Shown: positions 28,965 through 36,899 of the stretch, one piece after another | How positions within the stretch are numbered: the first letter of the stretch is position 1 | Layout of the letters: the number at the start of each line of letters is the position of its first letter | Source of the DNA: JAIQFF01 sp963788505 | GTDB lineage: Bacteria > Acidobacteriota > Terriglobia > Terriglobales > Acidobacteriaceae | Assembly: GCA_963788505.1 (NCBI GenBank) | Contig: CAWBGY010000005.1 | Coordinates: 372,001 to 436,000, forward strand | Direction of reading: 5' to 3' | DNA length: 64,000 nt | Notes under the pieces: generated by a model | The model's input: only the letters and a program-made list of their open reading frames with translations | Told to the model about the DNA's origin: nothing | Databases searched by the model: none | Made by a program: the position numbers and the translations under genes

Positions 28965-29417
28965 ATGGCACAAGAGAATAGCGCTTTGATCCGCCGCTGG
29001 TTTGAGGAAGTGTGGAATAACGGGCGTATGGAAACGATCGATGAGATGGCGTCGCCCGACGTCGTCGGCCATGGCCAGGCCCAGCATGACACCGTCATCG
29101 GACGCGAGCAGTTCCGGATTTTTGCCGCCGAGTTCCGCCGTGCATTTCCGGATCTCAAAGTAAAGATCGATCACGTCCTTGAGCAAGGGGATAAAGTGGC
29201 GGCCCGTTGGACCGCGACCATGACCCACCAGGGCGAATTTCTGGGATTCTTACCGACCGGGAAGAAAGCCACCATTACCGGCACCTCGATCCAAAGGTTC
29301 TCTGACGGAAAGATTGTCGAGGGCTGGGACAACTGGGACCAGTTGGGCCTGCTGGTGCAGATTGGCGCGGTGCCGGCCGCGCATTTCGTGCCGCCTGCGG
29401 AACGGCGTTCAGCGTAG
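28965..29417 (+). CDS. SnoaL-like ester cyclase-type protein
   Basis: A 150-residue protein of the SnoaL/NTF2-like fold. Marks: LIRRWFEEVWNNGRMETIDEM, SPDVVGHG, FRRAFPDLKVKIDHVLEQGDKVAARW and the closing FSDGKIVEGWDNWDQLGLLVQIG. Such proteins range from polyketide cyclases to unknown small-molecule enzymes. GGAGGTG precedes the ATG. It follows carB by 20 bases but has no obvious link to it. Confidence 0.85.
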   Translation: MAQENSALIRRWFEEVWNNGRMETIDEMASPDVVGHGQAQHDTVIGREQFRIFAAEFRRAFPDLKVKIDHVLEQGDKVAARWTATMTHQGEFLGFLPTGKKATITGTSIQRFSDGKIVEGWDNWDQLGLLVQIGAVPAAHFVPPAERRSA

Positions 29418-29574
29418 AGTCTGCTAGGTCCCCTGCGCGCACACGGCCCGGTCGCGGTAGGGGTCCTTCGACTCCGCCGGAACTTCGCTTCGCGAAGTTG
29501 CGGCTCCGCTCAGGATGACATCGCGGATTTGATAAGCTTCTAGGCGAAGACTTTCAGCGCTTACACTGACTCCC
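29418..29574. repeat. Spacer with GGGGTCCTTCGACT repeat
   Basis: A GGGGTCCTTCGACTCCG element at about 29459, with a GAACTTCGCTTCGCGAAGTT hairpin and CTCAGGATGACA after it, closely like the one at 19381-19440. The last 50 bases before the next gene are free of repeats. Confidence 0.7.
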
Positions 29575-30639
29575 ATGCTACTTCACGGTATTTTTCCTCC
29601 TCTCACGACGCCCTTCTATCCTGACGGCAACGTGTATTTCAAAAAACTCGAGCATAACGTCGAGCGCTATTCGAAGACGCCCGCCGCCGGACTGGTGGTG
29701 TTGGGCTCGACCGGGGAGGCCATCATGCTCTCCGACGAAGAGCGGCGCGAAGTTTTGAAAGTGGCGCGGGAGGCCGCGGCGCCGGGCAAAGTCCTGATCG
29801 CCGGCACGGGCATCGAGTCCGCCAGCGAGACCTTACGCCTGACCGAGTATGCGGCTGACCTCGGCTATGACGTTGCCCTGGTACGCACGCCGCACTTCTA
29901 CAAGAAGCAGATGCAGCCGGCGAACATGCTGGCCTTCTATCGCACGGTCGCGGACCGCTCGCCGATGCCGGTAATGATTTACAACGTTCCCGGCTTCACC
30001 GGATACGACATTCCGGCGGAGGTGGCAGTGGAGCTGGCAGACCATCCCAACATCATTGGGATGAAGGAGTCGGGCGGCGACGTGGAGAAAATTCGAAGGA
30101 TGGCGGAATCGACCCGGCATGTGAAGCGTTCGGTTACGGTTACCGAAACTTTTGATGCCGTGACCCCGCGCATGCTCAAGGCGTCCAGCGGCACTAACGG
30201 GCAGGGCGGGGAACTGGTGCAGGTCGCGGGATTGGGCGGCACCAAACCATCGTCGGCCGCTGTGACCGTGGTAAGTGGAATGAAGACCCGGCAGAAGGAA
30301 GTGGGATTTCAGATCCTGGCCGGTCTGGCGCAGAAACTGGAGCCCTCGTTACAGGCGGGCGCGGTGGGCGGTGTGATGGCCTTTGCCGATGTGGCTCCGA
30401 CCGCCTGCTACGAAATTTATGCCGCCTGGAAGGAAGGCGACGCCGGTCTGGCTCGCCTGAAACAGGAGCGGATCGTCGGCGCGGCCCAGCGTGTGGGGAG
30501 CGAACTGGGTATTCCGGGAATGAAGTATGGGATGGACTTGAACGGCTACTACGGCGGTCCTGCGCGTTTGCCCCTCTTGCCGCTGACGGCCGATCTTAAG
30601 CATGAAGTGGAACAACTACTGGCCGACGTTCGGAACTAG
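29575..30639 (+). CDS. DapA-family aldolase/lyase, most like 4-hydroxy-2-oxoglutarate aldolase
   Basis: A class I (Schiff-base) aldolase of the dihydrodipicolinate synthase family. 354 residues. Active-site Lys164 in GMKESGGD and Tyr136 in YNVPGFTGYD are present. The layout GIFPPLTTPF, LVVLGSTGEA, VLIAGTGIES and late GIPGMKYGMDLNGYYGGPAR follows 4-hydroxy-2-oxoglutarate aldolase rather than true DapA. Between HVKRSV and GFQILAG there is an extra stretch of about 55-60 residues that the canonical family lacks. The substrate is not certain: pyruvate-forming aldol cleavage is expected. Confidence 0.85.
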   Translation: MLLHGIFPPLTTPFYPDGNVYFKKLEHNVERYSKTPAAGLVVLGSTGEAIMLSDEERREVLKVAREAAAPGKVLIAGTGIESASETLRLTEYAADLGYDVALVRTPHFYKKQMQPANMLAFYRTVADRSPMPVMIYNVPGFTGYDIPAEVAVELADHPNIIGMKESGGDVEKIRRMAESTRHVKRSVTVTETFDAVTPRMLKASSGTNGQGGELVQVAGLGGTKPSSAAVTVVSGMKTRQKEVGFQILAGLAQKLEPSLQAGAVGGVMAFADVAPTACYEIYAAWKEGDAGLARLKQERIVGAAQRVGSELGIPGMKYGMDLNGYYGGPARLPLLPLTADLKHEVEQLLADVRN

Positions 30640-30684
30640 GGTCGACAATAGTGACATCCTTCATTCTGTGCTAAATAAGACGGC

Positions 30685-30795
30685 GTGATCCCGCGACGCA
30701 GAATTCTGCTCTCCCTGATTTCTTGCCTTGTTCTGGCGCTCAGTGCCGGCGCAAAAGATCCTCCGGCCCAAATCATTTCAGTCGGAACCTGGTGA
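30685..30795 (+). pseudogene. Short signal-peptide-bearing fragment
   Basis: A GTG-started frame of 36 residues with a basic start and hydrophobic core (RRRILLSLISCLVLALSAGA) then KDPPAQIISVGTW and a stop. It looks like the first part of a small secreted protein whose remainder is missing. No ribosome site is clear. It may be a remnant or nothing. Confidence 0.35.
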
Positions 30796-30878
30796 AACGC
30801 ATTTCGCTGGTCGAGCGAGACTCGCCATCAAAATAGGTTAATTGCGCTTGTACGCTCTGCCCAGCGCTGATATGATTT

Positions 30879-30890
30879 GAACGAACGTTC
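30879..30890 (+). promoter_or_regulatory. Palindromic operator candidate before the TetR gene (PaaR-like)
   Basis: A perfect 12-base palindrome, GAACGAACGTTC, ends six bases before the ATG of the TetR gene. From memory, the operators of the TetR-type regulator PaaR in Thermus have the form CNAACGNNCGTTNG; this site fits all but the first base. It is a good candidate for autoregulation and for control of the downstream catabolic genes. Confidence 0.6.
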
Positions 30891-30895
30891 GAACA

Positions 30896-31585
30896 ATGGC
30901 GACTGCTTCTTCCATTCAATCGCAACCTTCGCCGCGACGCCGCGGTGCAATTTCCGGGCCGCGTCTGGAGACCCGTTTTGACCGCCGCCTGGCCCGCATT
31001 CTGGTGCATGCGACCAACGTTTTCTGCGACCAGGGTTATGCGGCCGCGTCCATGCGCGATCTTTCCCGCGCCAGCGGCGTTTCGCTCTCCGGCCTGTACT
31101 ACTACTTCGAATCCAAGGAAGAACTGCTGTACCTTATTCAGAAACACGCCTTCGCCACGATCGTGGATCGCTTGCGCCCGCGCCTGGAAAAGGTTGCGGA
31201 CCCGGCCGAGCGGATTCGCGTGTTCATTGTGAATCACCTCGAGTACTTCCTGGCCAACCAGAAAGCGATGAAAGTTCTTTCCCACGAGGATGATGTGCTG
31301 AAGAACGGCTTTGGGGCGGAGATCGCGGCCATCAAGCGCGAGTATTACCGCATCTGCATGGGACTGCTCGACAACTACAAGGCCGCACGCGGTCTGGAAT
31401 TTTCCAGCCGGACCGCAGTACTCAGCCTGTTTGGCATGATGAACTGGATTTACACCTGGTACAACCCGCGCGGGGATGCCGGCGCCCCCGAACTGGCGCG
31501 TGAGATGGGAGACATTTTTCTCCAGGGCATCGGGCGGCCTTCCTCCAAAGGAGCGCAGAGGAAGAAGCCGGCAATATCAAGCTGA
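30896..31585 (+). CDS. TetR-family transcriptional regulator
   Basis: A 229-residue DNA-binding repressor. The N-terminal helix-turn-helix reads SMRDLSRASGVSLSGLYYYF (about residues 52-71) preceded by VFCDQGYAAA; the C-terminal half is helical and probably binds an acyl-CoA ligand (HEDDVLKNGFGAEI, MMNWIYTWYNP). It opens a same-strand run of catabolic genes, and a palindrome sits directly before its start. Family members near such genes usually sense aromatic or fatty acyl-CoA. The ligand is not known here. Confidence 0.9.
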   Translation: MATASSIQSQPSPRRRGAISGPRLETRFDRRLARILVHATNVFCDQGYAAASMRDLSRASGVSLSGLYYYFESKEELLYLIQKHAFATIVDRLRPRLEKVADPAERIRVFIVNHLEYFLANQKAMKVLSHEDDVLKNGFGAEIAAIKREYYRICMGLLDNYKAARGLEFSSRTAVLSLFGMMNWIYTWYNPRGDAGAPELAREMGDIFLQGIGRPSSKGAQRKKPAISS

Positions 31586-31622
31586 AAGCGACATCTTAAC
31601 CATTGCGAAAGGGAGCACGAAT

Positions 31623-32444
31623 ATGGCGACGACAGTACAGCCGGCAAGCGGCGAAACTACCAAACAACTGATCAACTACCGCGTCGATGCCGGGGTGGCG
31701 GTGATCGAACTGTGTGATCCACCGGCCAATACCTACACCTACGAGATGAACCGGCAACTCGATGAAGCCATTCTCAAGGCACGGATGGGTAACGACGTTT
31801 ACGTGATCGTCCTCACTGGGGCGGGCGATAAATTCTTCTCTGCCGGGGCGAACATCAAGATGCTGGTCAGCGTCGACCCCACGTTCAAGTACTACTTTTG
31901 CCTGCATGCCAATGAGACTTTGCTGCGCCTCGAGCACACGCCCAAGCTGGTGATCGCGGCGTTGAACGGGCATTGCGTGGGGGGCGGGCTGGAAATTGCC
32001 ATGGCGGCCGATATCCGCATTGCGCGCCAGGATGCGGGCAAGATCGGACTTCCGGAGGTGAATCTGGGCGTGCTGCCCGGCACCGGCGGCACCCAGCGGC
32101 TGTCGCGCATCGTGGGTAAGAGCAAGGCCATCGAACTGATGGTGACGGGCAACACATTCTCTTTCGAGGAAGCGAAAGAGTTGGGCATCGTCAACGACAT
32201 CTACGAACGCGACAATTTCATGGAGAACATCATGGAATACGCCCGCCAGTTCTGCCCGCCGAATAAAGCTGCGAAAGCAGTAGGCCGCATCAAGCGCGCG
32301 GTGCAGACGGGCTGGGAAATACCGATGGAATCGGCGCTGGCTGTCGAGCGCGAGAATCAGCAGCTCCTGTTCCAGAGCGAGGATGCCAAAGAAGGGCTGG
32401 CGGCCTACGTGGAGAAGCGGCCGGCAGTATTCAAGGCGAAATAG
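31623..32444 (+). CDS. Enoyl-CoA hydratase/isomerase (crotonase family)
   Basis: 273 residues. Crotonase marks are present: GAGDKFFSAGANIK (CoA/oxyanion segment), NGHCVGGGLEIAMAADIRIA and GLPEVNLGVLPGTGGTQRL with the catalytic Glu. Probably hydrates or isomerises an unsaturated acyl-CoA. It lies between the TetR regulator (38 bases after its stop) and the di-iron oxygenase, so it probably acts on that pathway. GGGAG precedes the ATG. Substrate unknown. Confidence 0.9.
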   Translation: MATTVQPASGETTKQLINYRVDAGVAVIELCDPPANTYTYEMNRQLDEAILKARMGNDVYVIVLTGAGDKFFSAGANIKMLVSVDPTFKYYFCLHANETLLRLEHTPKLVIAALNGHCVGGGLEIAMAADIRIARQDAGKIGLPEVNLGVLPGTGGTQRLSRIVGKSKAIELMVTGNTFSFEEAKELGIVNDIYERDNFMENIMEYARQFCPPNKAAKAVGRIKRAVQTGWEIPMESALAVERENQQLLFQSEDAKEGLAAYVEKRPAVFKAK

Positions 32445-32476
32445 CGGCCGTTCCCGGAATTCAGAGTGAAAAGCGT

Positions 32477-32556
32477 AAACCACAAAGGACACGAAGTACC
32501 ACGAAGGAGTGCGTCAGTGGGGACTTCCTTTGTGTACCTTCGTGTCCTTAGTGGTT
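32477..32556. repeat. Inverted repeat between the hydratase and oxygenase genes
   Basis: The arm at 32477-32508 (AAACCACAAAGGACACGAAG...) is nearly the reverse complement of 32525-32556, with a 16-base loop. It could form a long hairpin in the mRNA between the two genes. Confidence 0.8.
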
Positions 32557-32572
32557 TAAGAGGTTTGGACTT

Positions 32573-33748
32573 ATGCCAGGCAAAGTAGCAAAAATCGGCA
32601 CCTTTAGCGATTGGGTCGGGCTCTTTGACGATTGGCGCAAAGAGATTGGCGTCAATCACGATGAGATTGCCAGCTTCAAGTTCGACACGCTGTTCGGAGC
32701 GATCGAGACTGAGGAAATCCAGTTTGGATCCTACAAGGGCCGCCGCAAGTGGGAGAACCTGCGCCAGGTGCCCACCCAGCAGATGCGCGATGCTCTCATC
32801 AATATGATCGTGTACCAGGGTGACACGGAGTTCGCCAGCGTGGAGCAGCAGCGCTATCTGTTCGAAAGCGCGCCCACCGACTGGGACCGCCGCGCCATCA
32901 CCCGGGTCATGATCGAGGAAATGCGTCATGGCTGGCAGATGTGCGCTTTGCTGGTGGACCACTTCGGCTACTCCGGCAAAGTCGAGGCGCAGAAAATGCT
33001 GGAGCGCCGGGCGTTTGAGAATAAGCGCCTGCTGGGAGCCTTCAACGTTGATGTCGATAACTGGATGGACTTTTTCACCTACACCGACTTCGTGGACCGC
33101 GACGGTAAATTCCAGTTGCAGATGTTCAAATATTCCGCCTTCGCTCCCTTGGGCCGCTCCATGTCGTACATGTTGCGCGAGGAAGCCTTCCATATGGGAA
33201 CCGGCAACGATGGTCTGCGCCGCATCGTAGAGGCAGGCGTGGTTCCGGGCTGGCTGATCCAGAAGTATCTCAACAAATGGATTTCAAGTTCGTATGACCT
33301 GTTCGGCACCGATCACTCTTCATCCGCCCATTGGGCCTATGTATGGGGAATCAAGGGTCGCTATGACGAGCCGAAAAACGAACAGGCGGCGGACCTCGAC
33401 GACCTGAACGACTACAACCGCCGCCTCTATCGGGATGAAGTGGCGGGCCTGATCGCCCGCTTCAATAGCTTCCTAAAACCTGGCCAGCCAAAGCTTTACG
33501 CGCCGCATATCAAGTTTAACCGCAACATCGGGAGCTGGGCCGGGCAGAAGTTTCATGCCGAAAGCGGGGAAGCGCTGGACGATCCTGGCTACGCGCAGCA
33601 CTTGCTGGAATATCTGCCGTCGGTTGAAGACAAGAAGTTGCTCTTGGACATTATCAGCAACGAGAAGAAGTGGATTGCGCCCAAGGAGGGTGCTCGGGAC
33701 CCGCTGGGTTCGATCGGTGAGGTCCGCAAGTCGGCGATTAATTTGTAG
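32573..33748 (+). CDS. BoxB-like di-iron acyl-CoA oxygenase (ferritin-like)
   Basis: 391 residues of the ferritin-like carboxylate-bridged di-iron fold. Metal ligands fit the family pattern: Glu91 in GDTEFASVEQQR, Glu116-x-x-His119 in IEEMRH, an Asp in DFVDRDGKFQL, and Glu204-x-x-His207 in REEAFH. Similarity to benzoyl-CoA 2,3-epoxidase BoxB is strong in VEQQR, RDGKFQL, SAF.PL.R and QKYLN.W.SSS.DLFG, but the protein is about 80 residues shorter. No reductase (BoxA) lies nearby. It probably epoxidises an aromatic or related acyl-CoA using oxygen. Confidence 0.8.
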   Translation: MPGKVAKIGTFSDWVGLFDDWRKEIGVNHDEIASFKFDTLFGAIETEEIQFGSYKGRRKWENLRQVPTQQMRDALINMIVYQGDTEFASVEQQRYLFESAPTDWDRRAITRVMIEEMRHGWQMCALLVDHFGYSGKVEAQKMLERRAFENKRLLGAFNVDVDNWMDFFTYTDFVDRDGKFQLQMFKYSAFAPLGRSMSYMLREEAFHMGTGNDGLRRIVEAGVVPGWLIQKYLNKWISSSYDLFGTDHSSSAHWAYVWGIKGRYDEPKNEQAADLDDLNDYNRRLYRDEVAGLIARFNSFLKPGQPKLYAPHIKFNRNIGSWAGQKFHAESGEALDDPGYAQHLLEYLPSVEDKKLLLDIISNEKKWIAPKEGARDPLGSIGEVRKSAINL

Positions 33749-33823
33749 TGTCTTGCCGGTGCGGGCGGATCGTTTTCCAAAAACCCGGTTTTCAGTTCTG
33801 AGTTCCCGGTTGTCAGTTGGCTT

Positions 33824-34612
33824 ATGGCGATGACTACCGTTATTCCGGAGAGGCGGGCTTACACGCCGGGTGAGCTGATGGTGGTCAGCGCAGCGCGTGA
33901 GATCCGCGACGGTGAAGTGGTGTTCGTCGGAATGCGGCTGCCGCTGATCGCATTCGTGGTGGCCAAGAAGACGCACGCTCCCAATGCTGTTGGATTGTTT
34001 GAAAACGGCGTCATTCGCAGCACGCCGTCGCCGGAACTGATCTACACCATGGCTGATCCTGCCAACATCAAGAACGCAACCCAGTGCCTGGACATGCTTG
34101 GCGTCATGAGCCTGCTGCAATCCGGACGCGTCCACCTGGGATTTCTGGGAGCGGCGGAAGTGGACCGATTCGGCAATCTGAACTCCACCGAAGTGCGCGG
34201 GCCAAAGGGTACGACGCGGCTGCCGGGATCGGGTGGCGCGTGCGATATCGCGTCGCTGGCGCAACGGTTTGTGGTGTTGCTGGAACACAGCCAGGAACGC
34301 CTGCCGGAGCGGGTTTCGTACGTCACTAGTCCCGGTAATGGCGACGGTCGCGGATGGCGGCAGCGTGTGGGCCTGCCGCGCGGCGGTCCGGCAGCAGTGA
34401 TTACCAGCAAAGCGGTGCTACGCTTCGGCGAGGATGGCGAAGCTTATTTGTCGTCCACGCACTCGGGCGTAGAGGTTGAAGACGTGCTGCGCTCTACAGG
34501 ATGGCCACTGCGAGTCTCCGACAACGTGACTTCTACCCCGGAGCCGAGTGCCGAAGAGTTGGAGGCCATCCGCGAATACGACCGAGACGGATTCTGGACA
34601 AGATCGAAGTAA
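33824..34612 (+). CDS. CoA-transferase-family subunit B (GctB/IpdB-like)
   Basis: 262 residues. A class I CoA-transferase beta-subunit fold: VVFVGMRLPLIAFVVAKKTHAPN near the start, then LFENGVIRSTPS with the E-N-G motif that carries the catalytic Glu (about residue 60) in true transferases, and GFLGAAEVDRFGNLNST, GSGGACDIASLA. The partner A subunit comes later in the run, after a crotonase gene. It could be a transferase or a ring-opening hydrolase of the IpdAB kind; the retained ENG motif favours the former. Confidence 0.82.
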   Translation: MAMTTVIPERRAYTPGELMVVSAAREIRDGEVVFVGMRLPLIAFVVAKKTHAPNAVGLFENGVIRSTPSPELIYTMADPANIKNATQCLDMLGVMSLLQSGRVHLGFLGAAEVDRFGNLNSTEVRGPKGTTRLPGSGGACDIASLAQRFVVLLEHSQERLPERVSYVTSPGNGDGRGWRQRVGLPRGGPAAVITSKAVLRFGEDGEAYLSSTHSGVEVEDVLRSTGWPLRVSDNVTSTPEPSAEELEAIREYDRDGFWTRSK

Positions 34613-34614
34613 CC

Positions 34615-35398
34615 ATGGCCACTGAGACACTCACGCGCTCACGCATCACGCTCGATTTCAAGCCTCCGGCTGCACGTCTTACGCTGCACCATCCGCCGCT
34701 CAATGTGATTGATGTCGCGATGATGGACGAACTGGCGCAGGCTCTGGCCGAGATCGAGACGAGGGCTGATCTATCCACGGTGGTATTGGGCGGCACGGCG
34801 AAGGCGTTCTCGGTCGGTGTAGATGTTGCCGCGCACACTCCCGACAAAGTGGAAAACATGCTGGCCAGGTTTCACGGCGTAATTCGTGCCCTGATCGGGA
34901 GCCAGGAAGGTAACGATTGCCGCCGTCCATGGCCATTGCCTGGGCGGAGGGGCGGAACTGGCCATGGTCTGCGATCTGGTCTACACCTCGGAAACCGCCA
35001 CATGGGGATTTCCGGAGATCAAGCTGGGATGTTATCCGCCGGTGGCGGCGACTGCGCTGGCGGCTTTGGTTGGGCAGAAGCACGCGGCGGACTTGATTCT
35101 TACCGGGCGCAGCATTACGGGTGCAGAAGCGGCGCGCATCGGTTTGGCGAATCGCGCCGTGCCTGACGCCGAGGTTGAGCCGGCGGTGCAGGAAGCAATA
35201 CAAGACCTTTCGAAGCTTAGCTCGGCAGCACTGGCGATCACCAAGAAGGCCAACTATGCCTGGGACTCGATGCATTTCGATAAAGGGCTGGCCCGGGCGG
35301 AGAAAATCTATCTCGAGGAATTGATGAAGACCGAAGATGTTCACGAAGGAATTAACGCCTTCCTCGAAAAGCGCGTGCCGGTTTGGAAGGGGAAGTAA
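34615..35398 (+). CDS. Enoyl-CoA hydratase/dienoyl-CoA hydratase-like protein, +1 frameshift
   Basis: A crotonase-family enzyme placed between the two CoA-transferase-type subunits. The first frame (from ATG 34615) gives ITLDFKPPAARLTLHHPPLN and GGTAKAFSVGVDVAAHTPDK. At about 34905 it loses sense, and the next frame carries on with VTIAAVHGHCLGGGAELAMV, GFPEIKLGCYPPVAATALA and a normal end at 35398. One extra base in CAGGAAGGT explains this. Total length without the extra base is about 260 residues, usual for the family. Confidence 0.8.
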
Positions 35399-35407
35399 AA
35401 GTACGCC

Positions 35408-36376
35408 GTGTCTAAGCTCGTGCCCATGCGCGAGGCCATTGCCGACCTGGTGCCGGATGGCGCTTCGGTGGCGCTCGGTCTGCAGATGGAGCAGATGATA
35501 CCGTTCGCCGCGGGCCACGAGATTATTCGGCAGAAAAAGCGCGGTCTCACCCTGATTGGGCCGATCTCCGACATTCTCTTCGATCAACTGGTCGCCGCTG
35601 AATGTGCCGAGCAGGTGATCGCCGCCTGGGTGGGCAATGTGATGATGGGCTCTGCCTACAACTTCCGCCGGGCGGTGGAACGGGGCGGATTGAAGGTCGT
35701 CAACCTGAGCAATTTCACGGTGGCGCTGGCGCTGCAAGCAGCGGCGATGGGCGTGCCGTTTCTTCCAACTCTAACCGCGCTCGGCAGCGACGTGGCGCGC
35801 GACAATGACTTCTTCGCCGAGATTGAGTCGCCGTTTGAGAAAGCAGACTCCGGCGAGTCTGCGCCTCGCCCGGGCGGACGGGGGCGTCCACCCCTACGTG
35901 AGCACAACAAGGTGCATGCAGTCAGGGCGCTGGCTCCCGACGTGGCCATCGTCCATTTGCAGCGTGCCGATCGCGAAGGCAACGCCCATTGCTGGGGCAA
36001 CTTCGGGGTGATGATCGAAGCCGTGCGCGCGGCCAGGCGGGTGATTGTGGTGGCGGAAGAAGTCGTCGACGCTGAAGTGATCGCCAGCGATCCCAATCGC
36101 ACCGTGATTCCCGGGTTCCTGGTCAACGCCGTGGTCGAGTGCCGCCATGGAGCGCATCCCTCGCCGGTGCAGGGACACTACGGACGCGACAACGCTTTCT
36201 TCCGCCAATATCACGAGCAGACGAAGACCCAGGCTGACAGCGACGCGTGGTTGCAGCGCTGGGTACACAGTGTCGCCGATCGCCGGGCCTACATGAACCA
36301 GTTAGGCGGATGTCGAGTGGAAGATTTGAGTGTCAAGCAGCACGCGTATGCGGAAGCGACAGATTTTGGGTACTAA
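35408..36376 (+). CDS. CoA-transferase-family subunit A (GctA/IpdA-like) with an in-frame repeat insertion
   Basis: 322 residues. The alpha-type subunit: MREAIADLVPDGASVALGL, RGLTLIGPISDILFDQLVAA, VALALQAAAMGVPFLPT and PDVAIVHLQRADREGNAHCWG. Between EIESPFEK and HNKVHAVRALAPD lies an extra stretch (ADSGESAPRPGGRGRPPL) encoded by palindromic spacer-type DNA. Start GTG at 35408, nine bases after the crotonase stop. Partner of the B subunit at 33824. The pair may move CoA or hydrolyse a C-C bond in a ring-derived acyl-CoA. Confidence 0.82.
   Translation: MSKLVPMREAIADLVPDGASVALGLQMEQMIPFAAGHEIIRQKKRGLTLIGPISDILFDQLVAAECAEQVIAAWVGNVMMGSAYNFRRAVERGGLKVVNLSNFTVALALQAAAMGVPFLPTLTALGSDVARDNDFFAEIESPFEKADSGESAPRPGGRGRPPLREHNKVHAVRALAPDVAIVHLQRADREGNAHCWGNFGVMIEAVRAARRVIVVAEEVVDAEVIASDPNRTVIPGFLVNAVVECRHGAHPSPVQGHYGRDNAFFRQYHEQTKTQADSDAWLQRWVHSVADRRAYMNQLGGCRVEDLSVKQHAYAEATDFGY
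35843..35901. repeat. Palindromic spacer-type repeat within the CoA-transferase A gene
   Basis: The perfect hairpin GCAGACTC-CGGC-GAGTCTGC (35843-35862) is followed by GGGCGGACGGGGGCGTCC and CACCCCTACGTGAG. The latter words are typical of intergenic repeats. The frame is kept. Confidence 0.8.
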
Positions 36377-36488
36377 GAGCTTCTAGCTTCTAGCTCCTAG
36401 CTTCTAGCCGAACGAAGCCGAAGCTAACGTTTGTGAGCCGGATGCCACAGGCCAGCCGATAGAAGCCAGAAGCCAGGAGCGACTTTGC
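36377..36488. repeat. Degenerate CTTCTAGCTTCTAGC-type spacer
   Basis: Short tandem words (CTTCTAGC, CTCCTAGC, then AGAAGCCAGAAGCCAGGAGC) between the A subunit and the rhodanese gene. The same kind of run is near 8100-8130 and 54740-54780. AGGAGCGAC just before the next ATG serves as a ribosome site. Confidence 0.6.
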
Positions 36489-36812
36489 ATGGACTTTGAA
36501 ATCAGCGCCGGACAGGTGAAGGCCCTGCTCAAGCAGGGAGATAAATTTACCCTGCTCGATGTCCGCGAGCCGTGGGAACTGGAGAAGGCCCACCTGGAGG
36601 GCAGCAAAAGCATTCCCATGGGCGATGTGCCGACGCGCGCCAACCAGGAACTCGATCCGGACGAGCACATTGTCGTGATGTGCCATCACGGCGTGCGGTC
36701 GTTGAGCGTCACCAACTGGCTGCGTCAGCAGGGATTCGAGAAAGTGCAGTCCATGCGCGGCGGGATCGATGGCTGGGCCCGGACCGTGGATCCGAAAGTG
36801 CCGCTGTATTAA
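36489..36812 (+). CDS. Rhodanese-domain protein
   Basis: A 107-residue single rhodanese domain: FTLLDVREPWELEKAHLEGSKSIPMGD and the active-site loop VMCHHGVRS with catalytic Cys, then GIDGWART near the end. These move sulfane sulfur or act as thiol carriers. It lies directly before genes for a molybdenum enzyme, so a role in sulfuration of the Mo cofactor is conceivable but not shown. Confidence 0.9.
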   Translation: MDFEISAGQVKALLKQGDKFTLLDVREPWELEKAHLEGSKSIPMGDVPTRANQELDPDEHIVVMCHHGVRSLSVTNWLRQQGFEKVQSMRGGIDGWARTVDPKVPLY

Positions 36813-36821
36813 CGGCAGCCG

Positions 36822-36895
36822 TTAGCCATTAGCTCTTAGCCTTTAGCTCCGGAATCTGGATTGCGCCAAGAGCTAAAGGCTAATGGCCAAGAGCT
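36822..36895. repeat. Inverted repeat before hcrC-like gene
   Basis: TTAGCC..CTCTTAGCCTTTAGCTC (36822-36848) and GAGCTAAAGGCTAATGGCC (36870-36888) form an imperfect inverted repeat that ends a few bases before the ATG and covers the usual ribosome-site region. Confidence 0.7.
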
Positions 36896-36899
36896 GACA

